A stretch of DNA of 8,047 bases, from positions 1 through 8,047 of the forward strand of contig CALWWO010000038.1 of NCBI GenBank assembly GCA_944385265.1, read 5' to 3'. Each line of letters begins with the position of its first letter. The first letter of the stretch is position 1. A program made the translations under genes and the position numbers. Source of the stretch: an uncultured Oscillospiraceae bacterium (GTDB taxonomy: Bacteria > Bacillota_A > Clostridia > Oscillospirales > Oscillospiraceae). Of this stretch, positions 1 through 6,136 are shown in pieces. A model generated the notes under the pieces. The model saw nothing but the letters and a program-made list of their open reading frames with translations. It ran no database searches and was not told the DNA's origin.

Positions 1-1140
1 GTGAACAATGTGGATATTACAGGATACGGTGCGACTGCAGCGACCGATTTCGCCGTCAGGCTTCTGCAAAACTGCACGGACGGAAACGAAAACGCCGTAA
101 TATCGCCTGTATCGGTGCTTATGGCCATGGCGATGACGGCAAACGGCGCGGACGGCGAGACGCTCTCGCAGATGGAGAGCGTTTTTGGAATGAATATGGA
201 CGAGCTTAATGAGTATCTCCGCGCGTATATGCAGTCGCTCCCGCAGGGCGATAAATACAAGCTGGATATTGCAAATTCCGTCTGGTTCAGGGACTCGGAT
301 AATTTTTCGGCGGACGAGAGCTTTTTGCAGGCAAACGCAGATTTCTATAACGCAGGCGCGTTTAAAGCTCCGTTTGACAACTCGACCCTCAGAGATATAA
401 ACAGATGGGTAGAGGACAATACAGACGGAATGATAAAGGATATTTTGAACGATATATCCGAGGACGCCGTCATGTACCTTGTAACCGCCGTTGCGTTCGA
501 TGCGGAGTGGCAGAATATATACTACGAAACCGACGTCAGGGAGGGTGTTTTCACCTGCGCGGACGGAAGTGCGAAAACAGCGGATTTTATGTACTCCGAT
601 GAGTACGCGTATCTTGAGGATGAGATGGCCGCCGGATTTATGAAATACTACTCCGACGGGAAATACGCCTTTGCCGCACTCCTGCCGGACGAGGGCGTCG
701 TCATGGAGGATTATATCGCCTCGCTCACCGGGGAAAAAATCAATAAAATGCTGTCGGAAAGCTCCGAAACAGGTTACACGGTCCACGCGTCCATCCCGAA
801 ATTTGAGTGCGAATACTCCTCCGAGATGAGCGGCGTGCTGTCGAACATGGGGATGACCGACGCGTTTGACCTTGCGGATGCAGACTTTTCGCGGCTGGGG
901 ACGGCGGACGACAACATCTATATAAACTGCGTCCTGCACAAGGCGTTTATCGAGGTAGGAGAAAAAGGCACGCGTGCGGGAGCGGCCACTGTCGTCGAAA
1001 TGGATAACGGCGCGGCGGCGTTCGAGGATGAATCGACAATAAAGACGGTGCATCTCGACCGCCCGTTCGTATACATGATCATCGACTGCGAGAGCATGAT
1101 CCCCGCATTTATCGGGGTGACGGTTTCGGCCGGAAGATAG
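1..1140 (+). CDS. Serpin-family serine protease inhibitor (5' end possibly cut by window edge)
   Basis: This 379-residue protein has the full serpin core. An ISPVS segment at residues 34-38 matches the buried Ser-Pro of helix B and is followed by a GADGET-type turn. NRWVEDNT-like helix F sequence lies near residue 133. LVTAVAFDAEW at 160-170 stands for the usual LVNAxxFKxxW, so the common Asn is Thr and the common Lys is Asp. The hinge at residues 321-330 (EKGTRAGAAT) has Gly at P15, Thr at P14 and small residues through P9, as in inhibitory serpins that insert the loop after cleavage. Residues 350-360, with Asp-Arg-Pro-Phe at 353-356, fit the PROSITE serpin signature. By spacing from the hinge, P1 would be Gly337, but the segment between hinge and DRPF is about seven residues longer than in alpha-1-antitrypsin, so P1 is uncertain; Ala338-Ala340 or Met334 are alternatives. 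The first codon is GTG at base 1 with no visible ribosome binding site. A signal or lipoprotein peptide may lie upstream, so location (secreted or cytoplasmic) is undecided. Target protease unknown; gut Firmicute serpins that inhibit elastase-like proteases are a known precedent. Confidence 0.93.
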   Translation: MNNVDITGYGATAATDFAVRLLQNCTDGNENAVISPVSVLMAMAMTANGADGETLSQMESVFGMNMDELNEYLRAYMQSLPQGDKYKLDIANSVWFRDSDNFSADESFLQANADFYNAGAFKAPFDNSTLRDINRWVEDNTDGMIKDILNDISEDAVMYLVTAVAFDAEWQNIYYETDVREGVFTCADGSAKTADFMYSDEYAYLEDEMAAGFMKYYSDGKYAFAALLPDEGVVMEDYIASLTGEKINKMLSESSETGYTVHASIPKFECEYSSEMSGVLSNMGMTDAFDLADADFSRLGTADDNIYINCVLHKAFIEVGEKGTRAGAATVVEMDNGAAAFEDESTIKTVHLDRPFVYMIIDCESMIPAFIGVTVSAGR

Positions 1141-1372
1141 CAAGCTGAAGAGAATATGACTGCACCGGAGACAGATATCAGCGTCGGCCGAATTCAGTGA
1201 AACTGCGTGGGATTTTCAAATCTTCAGCATCCGCAGAATGTGTGGTCGCCACCGATAGCAACGGTCTTGGGGATTGGAGAGTTATCCCTTAACAAGCATT
1301 TTGGACGGGCGGAATCCCGCTAAAATCACAAAATATGCATATGTTGGCATTGCTGTCCGGCTAGAAACAGCC
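1141..1372. other. Intergenic stretch after the serpin, no supported gene
   Basis: With the promoter region that follows, this makes a 329-base gap between the serpin and the regulator. I see no rho-independent terminator directly after the serpin. An 8-base inverted repeat (GCTGAAGA at 1144-1151 and TCTTCAGC at 1221-1228) is too widely spaced for one. A 10-base palindrome ATATGCATAT lies at 1333-1342, and a weak GCGG/CCGC hairpin lies near 1310-1320. Short open frames exist here but lack convincing ribosome binding sites or recognisable sequence. Confidence 0.5.
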
Positions 1373-1401
1373 TTGAAAGTATACGGATGTTCGTATATAA
1401 T
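1373..1401 (+). promoter_or_regulatory. Sigma-A-type promoter of the two-HTH regulator gene, with embedded inverted repeat
   Basis: The -35 box is TTGAAA (1373-1378) and the -10 box is a perfect TATAAT (1396-1401), separated by exactly 17 bases. The spacer and the start of the -10 box contain a perfect inverted repeat, TATACG (1380-1385), six bases, CGTATA (1392-1397). An operator at this place would block RNA polymerase, so repression, perhaps by the regulator itself, is a reasonable inference. Distance to the GTG start at 1470 leaves a leader of about 60 bases. Confidence 0.75.
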
Positions 1402-1438
1402 ACAGAGGGAAAATCATGTACAAATGATAGTTTTGGCG

Positions 1439-1465
1439 GAGGTATTACCTCTTAAAAGGCGGTGA
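1439..1465 (+). promoter_or_regulatory. Palindrome plus ribosome binding site that fixes the GTG start at 1470
   Basis: AGGCGGTGA at 1457-1465 is a one-mismatch version of the consensus Shine-Dalgarno sequence and sits four bases before the GTG at 1470, selecting that start. Just upstream is a perfect palindrome, GAGGTA-T-TACCTC (1439-1451), whose left arm itself contains GGAGG-like sequence (1438-1442). In RNA it could form a short hairpin next to the true site. Whether it regulates translation is not known. Confidence 0.6.
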
Positions 1466-1469
1466 CAAA

Positions 1470-2634
1470 GTGAAAAGTTATCTATCCGTACGCGAGACGG
1501 CGGAAAAATGGGGAGTGTCCGAGCGGAGAATCAACCAGTACTGCGCCGAGGGGCGCATCGCAGGCGCGCAGAAATTCGGGAAATCGTGGGCCATACCTGC
1601 CGATGCGGAAAAACCGCAGGACCCGCGCCGGACGCGGCAAATCAAATCCGATCCGGCTAAGACATCCGTCGGCGGACTGCTTGACACGAAAAACCTAATG
1701 CCGCTGATGAACACGCCCTTCGCGCCGGGGCGCTGCCGCGAGGCCGTAGAGGCAATGGCTGAGGGGACGCAGCGCGACATCGCCACGGCGGAATACAGTT
1801 ATTTCTGCGGCCGGCCGGAGGAGGCCGCGAAAGAGGCGGAAGCATATCTCACCGATCCCGATATGGGGGCGCGCCTCTCCGCCTGCCTGATCTACGCATA
1901 TGCCAATCTGTCGATCGGCGAGATACAGCGGGCAAAGTTTGCTTTAGGGGAGTTAAACGCCTCCCTTGCCGCCGCGGGGGAGCAGTCGCCTCAGTTCCGG
2001 GCGGCCGCTGCCGGAGGAGATGCCGGAGACGGAGAGCTTCCTGCCGCGGCTTCCGCCGGGGCTGCGGGCATTTGCTATGTATGTGCAGGCTCATTACCTC
2101 TATTTAAAAGAGAAGTACGAACACAGCGCGGGCATCGTGGAAGCGACGCTCGCCATGGGCGCGGAAAACTATCCCATACCCGCGATATACCTGCACCTTG
2201 TGGCCGTGATGGACTATATGAGCCTAAAGCAGCCCGACCGGGCCGAGACCCATCTTCTGACGGCGTGGGAGATCGCCCTCCCCGACGACCTTATCGAGGG
2301 CTTTGGGGAGCATCACGGCCTTTTGGGGGCGATGCTGGAGGCGGTTATTAAACCGAAATGGCCGAAAGATTTCAAGCGGATAATCGATATTACATATCGC
2401 TTCTCTTCCGGATGGCGTAGAGTTCACAACCCGCTCACCGGCCATGATGTGGCGGACGACCTGACTACGACGGAGTTTGCCATCGCCATGCTTGCCGCGC
2501 GGGACTGGACCAACCGGGAGATTGCGGAACACCTGCATATATCTGCAAATACGGTTAAGCGGCACATTTCCGAGGCGATGAAAAAGCTAAATGTGTCGGC
2601 AAGGAAAGAACTGAAACAATATATGCTGCAATAG
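1470..2634 (+). pseudogene. Transcriptional regulator with N-terminal excisionase/MerR-like HTH and C-terminal LuxR HTH, frame-disrupted
   Basis: Two overlapping frames together spell one regulator. The first frame starts at GTG 1470 and encodes an excisionase/MerR-like winged HTH in residues 1-50 (SVRETAEKWGVSERRINQYC, then KFGKSWAIP), followed by a helical TPR-like middle region. The second frame, readable from about 2000 to the TAG at 2632-2634, continues the helical region (YPIPAIYLHLVAVMDYMSLK, GEHHGLL) and ends in a LuxR-type HTH from about base 2460 (LTTTEF, WTNREIAEHLHIS, NTVKRHIS, RKELKQYML). The two frames must be joined by skipping one base, or equivalently by a 3n+2 deletion, near 2000-2015. 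Frame one runs on to 2351 but turns into low-complexity Gly/Ala/Arg sequence, which is not protein-like for this family. I recall relatives with roughly 14 more residues at this join (a hydrophobic stretch before LPLPE), which would favour a deletion over a sequencing slip. The intact protein would be about 390-400 residues. Targets unknown. Separate translation of the C-terminal part cannot be excluded, but no good start is visible. Confidence 0.82.
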
Positions 2635-2638
2635 GAAA

Positions 2639-2672
2639 ATGCCCGCGAAACGCCGCGGGCATCACCCGTTTT
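2639..2672. terminator. Hairpin after the regulator, weak or bidirectional terminator
   Basis: A perfect 9-base stem, ATGCCCGCG (2639-2647) and CGCGGGCAT (2654-2662), closes a six-base loop five bases after the regulator's stop. On the plus strand only TTTT follows, after a six-base gap (2669-2672). On the minus strand the stem is followed directly by TTTTCC. The GC-rich stem is convincing; the tail on the plus strand is poor. Confidence 0.6.
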
Positions 2673-2690
2673 ATGGGTCAAAACTGGTAA

Positions 2691-2719
2691 TGGAAATGCC
2701 GCTTTTCCTTCTGTATAAT
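2691..2719 (+). promoter_or_regulatory. Probable promoter of the surface-protein gene
   Basis: A perfect -10 box TATAAT lies at 2714-2719. Seventeen bases upstream is TGGAAA (2691-2696), a 4-of-6 match to the -35 consensus. A second A/T-rich box (TATAAA, about 2725-2730) is nearby. The leader to the ATG at 2834 is about 105 bases. No riboswitch fold is recognised. Confidence 0.5.
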
Positions 2720-2833
2720 TATTGTATAAAAATCCGGACGCCGATAAAACGGCTTCGGAACAGGAAAATCAAGCGATGTGGCGCGCGCTCCGGCACAAGC
2801 GGAATGCTGCGCGGAGAAGGAGGAAAAGAAAGG

Positions 2834-5692
2834 ATGAAAAAACGATTTGCGGCGGTCCTGCTCTGCCTGTGTATGCTGCTCACGCTGACGCCGACAGTTG
2901 CCTTTGCGGAGACGCAAGGGACAATAACTGACGATAACGGCGTTACCCTGAGCTATGAAGTGACAAGCACTCCTCAAAACGGTGCATATTACACCGAGGG
3001 GGAGCAGGTAGTTATTGAAGTTTTTATCACGAACGACACTTCAGAGACTATTTACGATTATAAGGTGGACAACGGTACTACCGCTTATGGCCAGAGTTTG
3101 GAGTCGGGAAAATCATCTGGCAAAATGTCGGGTCATTTCACCGTATCGGCAGCGGATGTCGAGGCCGGAACAAAAAGTTTCGAAGTAGGGTGTACATATA
3201 AACTGAACGAACAGCAATATGGCGATACGCTCAGTCAAACGATTACGGTTCTCACCGGCAGAAAACTTGAAATCACCGACCTCACCGCTGTACGCGAAGA
3301 CGGCGAGCTGACGGTATCATCTGAGAGCAACTTTGCCGGAAGCTACGCCTACGCTCTGCTGAATGACGGGGAGACCGCGCCCACGGACTGGAGCGGCTAT
3401 AGCAAAGCCGGCGTAACAGAAGGCACAAACAGCTTTACGGTATCCGATACGTCGGAAGCGACGAAGATCGTCTTGATGCTGTGGGACGAAAACGGCGAAC
3501 CGCTGCCGAACGCCCCCGCGGAGGCTGAAATTACGGTCAGCACAGACCCTCCTACGCTGGAGGAGGGCTTTGCGGCTCTTACAGAGACGGCAACGCTTCC
3601 ATACAGCGCTGAGGTGGACCTTGGCGGCGAGGACACGGTGCTTTATGACCTTGGCGACGACGATTTCAAATACGGAAAGCTCCTCAAGGTGGAAGTGACG
3701 GACGGTCAGGTGTTGAATATGGACTTCCGCGGCAGCGGCGAGAGCGTTGACACGATGATCGAAATCTACCGTAAAACGCCGTCCGGGCAGTTTGAAGATG
3801 TCGAATATTTTGATAACGACAATTCAAATGGATATGGTGAATCGGTGGAGTATATCCTGCCGGAAGCGGGCATCTATTATCTGGCTTTCCTTAGATTGTA
3901 TGAATATGAGACAGGTCTCTGCCGACTGGATATCAGCGTCAGCGACGCACCGCCGATTATGACGATAGAGGAGGGCTTTGCGGCCCTTACAGAGACGGCA
4001 ACGCTTCCATACAGCGCCGAGGTGGACCTGGGCGGCGAGGGCTCAGTACTCTATACCGTCGTGGGTGATAGCTTTTATGCCGAGCTTCTGAAAGTCGAGC
4101 TTAAACAGGGCGACATACTGAGGATGGTCTTCTACGGCGCCGACGGCAATTACCGCGACACATATCTTGAGATTTATCAGGAGAACGGCAGCGGCGGCTT
4201 TACACGCCTTGAAATTTTTGATGATAATAACATGAGCGGCAACGGCGAGGCGGCTTACTACACCGTACCGGAGGACGGCGTCTACTACCTTGCGTTTGAA
4301 GGGTACGACGAAGATGTGATCGGTCTCTGCCGGCTGGAGGCGGAGCTGCTCCCCGCCGAAAGCATCGCGACGGGGACGCTGGACTTCACGGCAGATCCTG
4401 CTCCCGTGCCGGGGGCGGACGCTCTCTGGAGCTGGGACGAAGAGAGCAAGACACTTACTCTGAAAGACGGGTTCGCGCTTTATAACGACGATCCTGACCT
4501 TGGCGATTTGATCCTTCTGCCCGACGACGCCACCGTCGTGGTCGAGGGCAGCGCGACGGTCTATAACGCGGGATACAGGAGCATTGCATCCGAAGGCAGC
4601 CTTACCATACGCGGAGCGGGTGCGGAGACCGCAAATCTTGAAATCGTCGGAGGAGATTGTGCGATCTACGCCGATGACGACGTCATCGTAACCGGCAGTA
4701 CCGTTTCCGCTTCCGGCGGCGACGTTGTGATCTATAGCTACGACGGCTGCGTCCGGATCGAAAACAGCACGATTACTGCCGCTCCTTATTATATGCTTAT
4801 AGGTGCTTCCGGCGACGTCGATATCGTAGACAGCAACGTTTCCTTTACGGGAGCGGAAATCGGCATCATCGCGGACGGCACGGTTACCCTCGACGGCGGC
4901 AGCTTTACCGGAACATTCTATACGGGAGGAATCGGTGCGGAAAAGATCGTGCTCACCGGAGAGCCGACGTTGGACCTTACGGGGCTGGATAGCGATTCCG
5001 AGCTCTTTCGTACCGGCAGCATAGAGGTCCTGATCGAAGATCCCGTAAGGATTTACGATGCGGACGGGACCGTGCTGTACGAGGGCTCGTGGTATGACAG
5101 CCTGTTAGACGCCGAAAGCGGCATGATCGTGGTGGACGGAACTCCCGCGGCCGGTATGGAAGTCCATCGGCACGTCTACGATCGGCAGGTAGTCTCGGAG
5201 CGGTATCTCGCCGCCGATGCCACCTGTACCGAGCCGGCAAAATATTACTTCTCCTGTGAATGCGGCGAAATGGGAACGGAGACCTTTGAAAGCGGAATCG
5301 CAACCGGCCATACGGCCGGGACGGCATGGAAATCGGACGCAGCTGGCCATTGGAACGAATGCGCAATTTGCGGGGAAAAAATGAATAAAGCCGCCCATGC
5401 TTACGAGTGGGTAACGGATAAGGAAGCTACGGCCGCGGAGGCGGGCTCACGGCATGAGGAATGCGGGGTCTGCGGCTATGTAGGGGTAACGGAGTCGATA
5501 GCGGCAACCGATCCGTCAGATTCTACGGACTCCGGAGATAAGCCGGACAGCACAGATGACGGCGAGACATCCGGCGAACCGGATACCGGCGACGACGGAA
5601 ATCCGGCTTTGTGGTTTGCCCTGCTGCTTGCATCGGGAACAGCTGCGGCTTGCATTGCAGTATATGGCAGAAGGAAGAAAAGAGACCGATAA
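2834..5692 (+). CDS. Large secreted modular surface protein with PPC-like repeats, beta-helix-like region and sortase-type tail
   Basis: The ATG at 2834 is chosen because AAGGAGG (2817-2823) precedes it by ten bases and it starts a signal peptide: MKKR, a hydrophobic core, then AFA with likely cleavage after Ala25. The open frame upstream has no such support. The product is 952 residues. Residues 26-144 and 145-240 look like two Ig-like beta domains. Residues 242-377 and 378-510 are a direct repeat of 136 residues resembling pre-peptidase C-terminal (PPC) domains, with LPEAGIYYLAF and VPEDGVYYLAF as the typical end strand. Residues 515-735 start with a WSWDEESKTLTL segment and continue as short G/T/V-rich strands typical of a right-handed beta-helix. 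Residues 778-882 are His/Cys-rich, with CECG (808-811), CAICG (843-847) and CGVCG (877-881). An Asp/Ser/Thr linker leads to EPDTG (915-919), a hydrophobic segment and RRKKRDR, the layout of a sortase substrate with a non-LPXTG motif. No catalytic site is seen. Adhesion or polysaccharide binding is inference; exact function unknown. Confidence 0.9.
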   Translation: MKKRFAAVLLCLCMLLTLTPTVAFAETQGTITDDNGVTLSYEVTSTPQNGAYYTEGEQVVIEVFITNDTSETIYDYKVDNGTTAYGQSLESGKSSGKMSGHFTVSAADVEAGTKSFEVGCTYKLNEQQYGDTLSQTITVLTGRKLEITDLTAVREDGELTVSSESNFAGSYAYALLNDGETAPTDWSGYSKAGVTEGTNSFTVSDTSEATKIVLMLWDENGEPLPNAPAEAEITVSTDPPTLEEGFAALTETATLPYSAEVDLGGEDTVLYDLGDDDFKYGKLLKVEVTDGQVLNMDFRGSGESVDTMIEIYRKTPSGQFEDVEYFDNDNSNGYGESVEYILPEAGIYYLAFLRLYEYETGLCRLDISVSDAPPIMTIEEGFAALTETATLPYSAEVDLGGEGSVLYTVVGDSFYAELLKVELKQGDILRMVFYGADGNYRDTYLEIYQENGSGGFTRLEIFDDNNMSGNGEAAYYTVPEDGVYYLAFEGYDEDVIGLCRLEAELLPAESIATGTLDFTADPAPVPGADALWSWDEESKTLTLKDGFALYNDDPDLGDLILLPDDATVVVEGSATVYNAGYRSIASEGSLTIRGAGAETANLEIVGGDCAIYADDDVIVTGSTVSASGGDVVIYSYDGCVRIENSTITAAPYYMLIGASGDVDIVDSNVSFTGAEIGIIADGTVTLDGGSFTGTFYTGGIGAEKIVLTGEPTLDLTGLDSDSELFRTGSIEVLIEDPVRIYDADGTVLYEGSWYDSLLDAESGMIVVDGTPAAGMEVHRHVYDRQVVSERYLAADATCTEPAKYYFSCECGEMGTETFESGIATGHTAGTAWKSDAAGHWNECAICGEKMNKAAHAYEWVTDKEATAAEAGSRHEECGVCGYVGVTESIAATDPSDSTDSGDKPDSTDDGETSGEPDTGDDGNPALWFALLLASGTAAACIAVYGRRKKRDR
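3560..4039 (+). repeat. Internal direct repeat in the surface protein (units start at 3560 and 3968)
   Basis: The PPC-like unit occurs twice with a 408-base (136-residue) period. The first 72 bases of each unit (3560-3631 and 3968-4039) differ at only three positions, all silent, so 24 residues starting EEGFAALTETATLPY are identical. Beyond that block the copies diverge to scattered similarity (LLKVE, EIY, GxYYLAF, GLCRL). The entry spans from the first conserved block to the end of the second. Confidence 0.9.
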
Positions 5693-5696
5693 AAAG

Positions 5697-5783
5697 ATGA
5701 GTATAGCCGGTGTATCATTTGCCGGATCGATCGTTCTGCTGACCTTTCTGTACGCCAAGCGAAAAGTCTTGTTCAGAAAGTAA
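5697..5783 (+). CDS. Possible 28-residue membrane peptide, or remnant of a surface-protein tail
   Basis: An ATG four bases after the surface protein's stop opens a 28-codon frame ending in TAA at 5781-5783. The peptide begins MSIAGVSFAGS, continues with a hydrophobic run (IVLLTFLYA) and ends in basic residues (KRKVLFRK). This is the shape of a small single-pass membrane peptide, and also of a sortase-substrate tail lacking its motif. No proper ribosome binding site is seen, so translation would rely on coupling to the upstream gene. It lies before the terminator, so it is transcribed with it. Confidence 0.3.
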   Translation: MSIAGVSFAGSIVLLTFLYAKRKVLFRK

Positions 5784-5799
5784 ATATTACTTGTACTGG

Positions 5800-5842
5800 A
5801 AAAATACCATCGTGGCTTTGAACGGCCATGATGGTATTTTTT
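5800..5842 (+). terminator. Strong rho-independent terminator of the surface-protein transcript
   Basis: Arms 5800-5816 and 5825-5841 pair over 17 positions (AAAAATACCATCGTGGC against GCCATGATGGTATTTTT) with a single mismatch, around an eight-base loop, and the right arm runs into six T residues (5837-5842). Five A residues on the left make it potentially active in both directions. Confidence 0.9.
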
Positions 5843-5862
5843 ACAGTCTAAAAGAGGTGTCG

Positions 5863-6008
5863 ATGACCTATGAGCAAAATCGTGGTACACAGCCCGATGA
5901 AGGAGAATAAGGGAAAGCGGGCATAGATAAATTTGTATTCACCTATATCAGGAAATCTGCACCTTTAAAAATTCGGGAAAAGTCCCTAAATGAATCAAAA
6001 CCGGTGTG
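5863..6008 (+). pseudogene. Tiny ORFs or gene debris behind a ribosome-binding-site-like sequence
   Basis: AAAGAGGTG at 5851-5859 precedes two overlapping starts. ATG 5870 gives an 18-residue peptide (MSKIVVHSPMKENKGKRA, stop 5924-5926). ATG 5863 gives a 15-residue one (MTYEQNRGTQPDEGE). After its stop, the frame from 5863 stays open from 5911 to a TGA (6006-6008) inside the next hairpin, spelling lysine-rich sequence such as KFVFTYIRKSAPLKIREKS. The abrupt stops suggest a decayed gene rather than a working one. The MSKIVVHSP start loosely recalls the first strand before a P-loop in MinD/ParA-like ATPases, but this is too short to claim. Confidence 0.25.
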
Positions 6009-6025
6009 ATTTAACACACCGGTTT
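5998..6025 (-). terminator. Hairpin, probable terminator for the minus-strand transporter gene
   Basis: A perfect 11-base stem, AAACCGGTGTG (5998-6008) and CACACCGGTTT (6015-6025), encloses a six-base loop ATTTAA. Read on the minus strand, the stem is followed by a T run (TTTTGA), about 110 bases after the stop of the S-component gene. On the plus strand the T run is only the stem's own TTT. Confidence 0.65.
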
Positions 6026-6042
6026 CTGTATAAATATGATTT

Positions 6043-6099
6043 GCTCCTTTACGGAGCGCTGTCGAAATTTCGCGGCAGCGCCTTCTGCTTAAATAGCAG
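6043..6099. repeat. Cluster of three consecutive short inverted repeats
   Basis: Three hairpins lie side by side: GCTCC (6043-6047) with GGAGC (6053-6057); GCGCTG (6056-6061) with CAGCGC (6076-6081), extended inward by a few pairs; and CTGCT (6085-6089) with AGCAG (6095-6099). The first two share bases 6056-6057 and so exclude each other. They lie in the 3' untranslated region of the minus-strand gene. No T run follows the two inner ones. Role unknown; together with 5843-6042 this accounts for the 353-base gap from 5784 to 6136, where I see no supported gene. Confidence 0.5.
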
Positions 6100-6136
6100 C
6101 AGGACGGATGTTGATTGTCGACCGCTTTGTACCGTT

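Noticed and set aside
1144..1228. 8-base inverted repeat GCTGAAGA/TCTTCAGC after the serpin
   Set aside because: The arms are 69 bases apart with no T run, so it is not a usable terminator.
1274..1465. 63-codon open frame on the plus strand between the serpin and the regulator
   Set aside because: It runs through the regulator's promoter and leader, has no ribosome binding site and has no recognisable sequence.
2224..2565. 113-codon open frame on the minus strand inside the regulator
   Set aside because: The opposite strand encodes a clear LuxR-type HTH; this is a shadow frame.
2639..2833. Upstream extension of the surface-protein frame
   Set aside because: It covers the hairpin and promoter, and the signal peptide with a strong ribosome binding site begins at 2834.
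4977..5366. 129-codon open frame on the minus strand inside the surface-protein gene
   Set aside because: Its product is Arg/Pro-rich, as expected for an antisense shadow of a GC-rich gene, and has no start signals.
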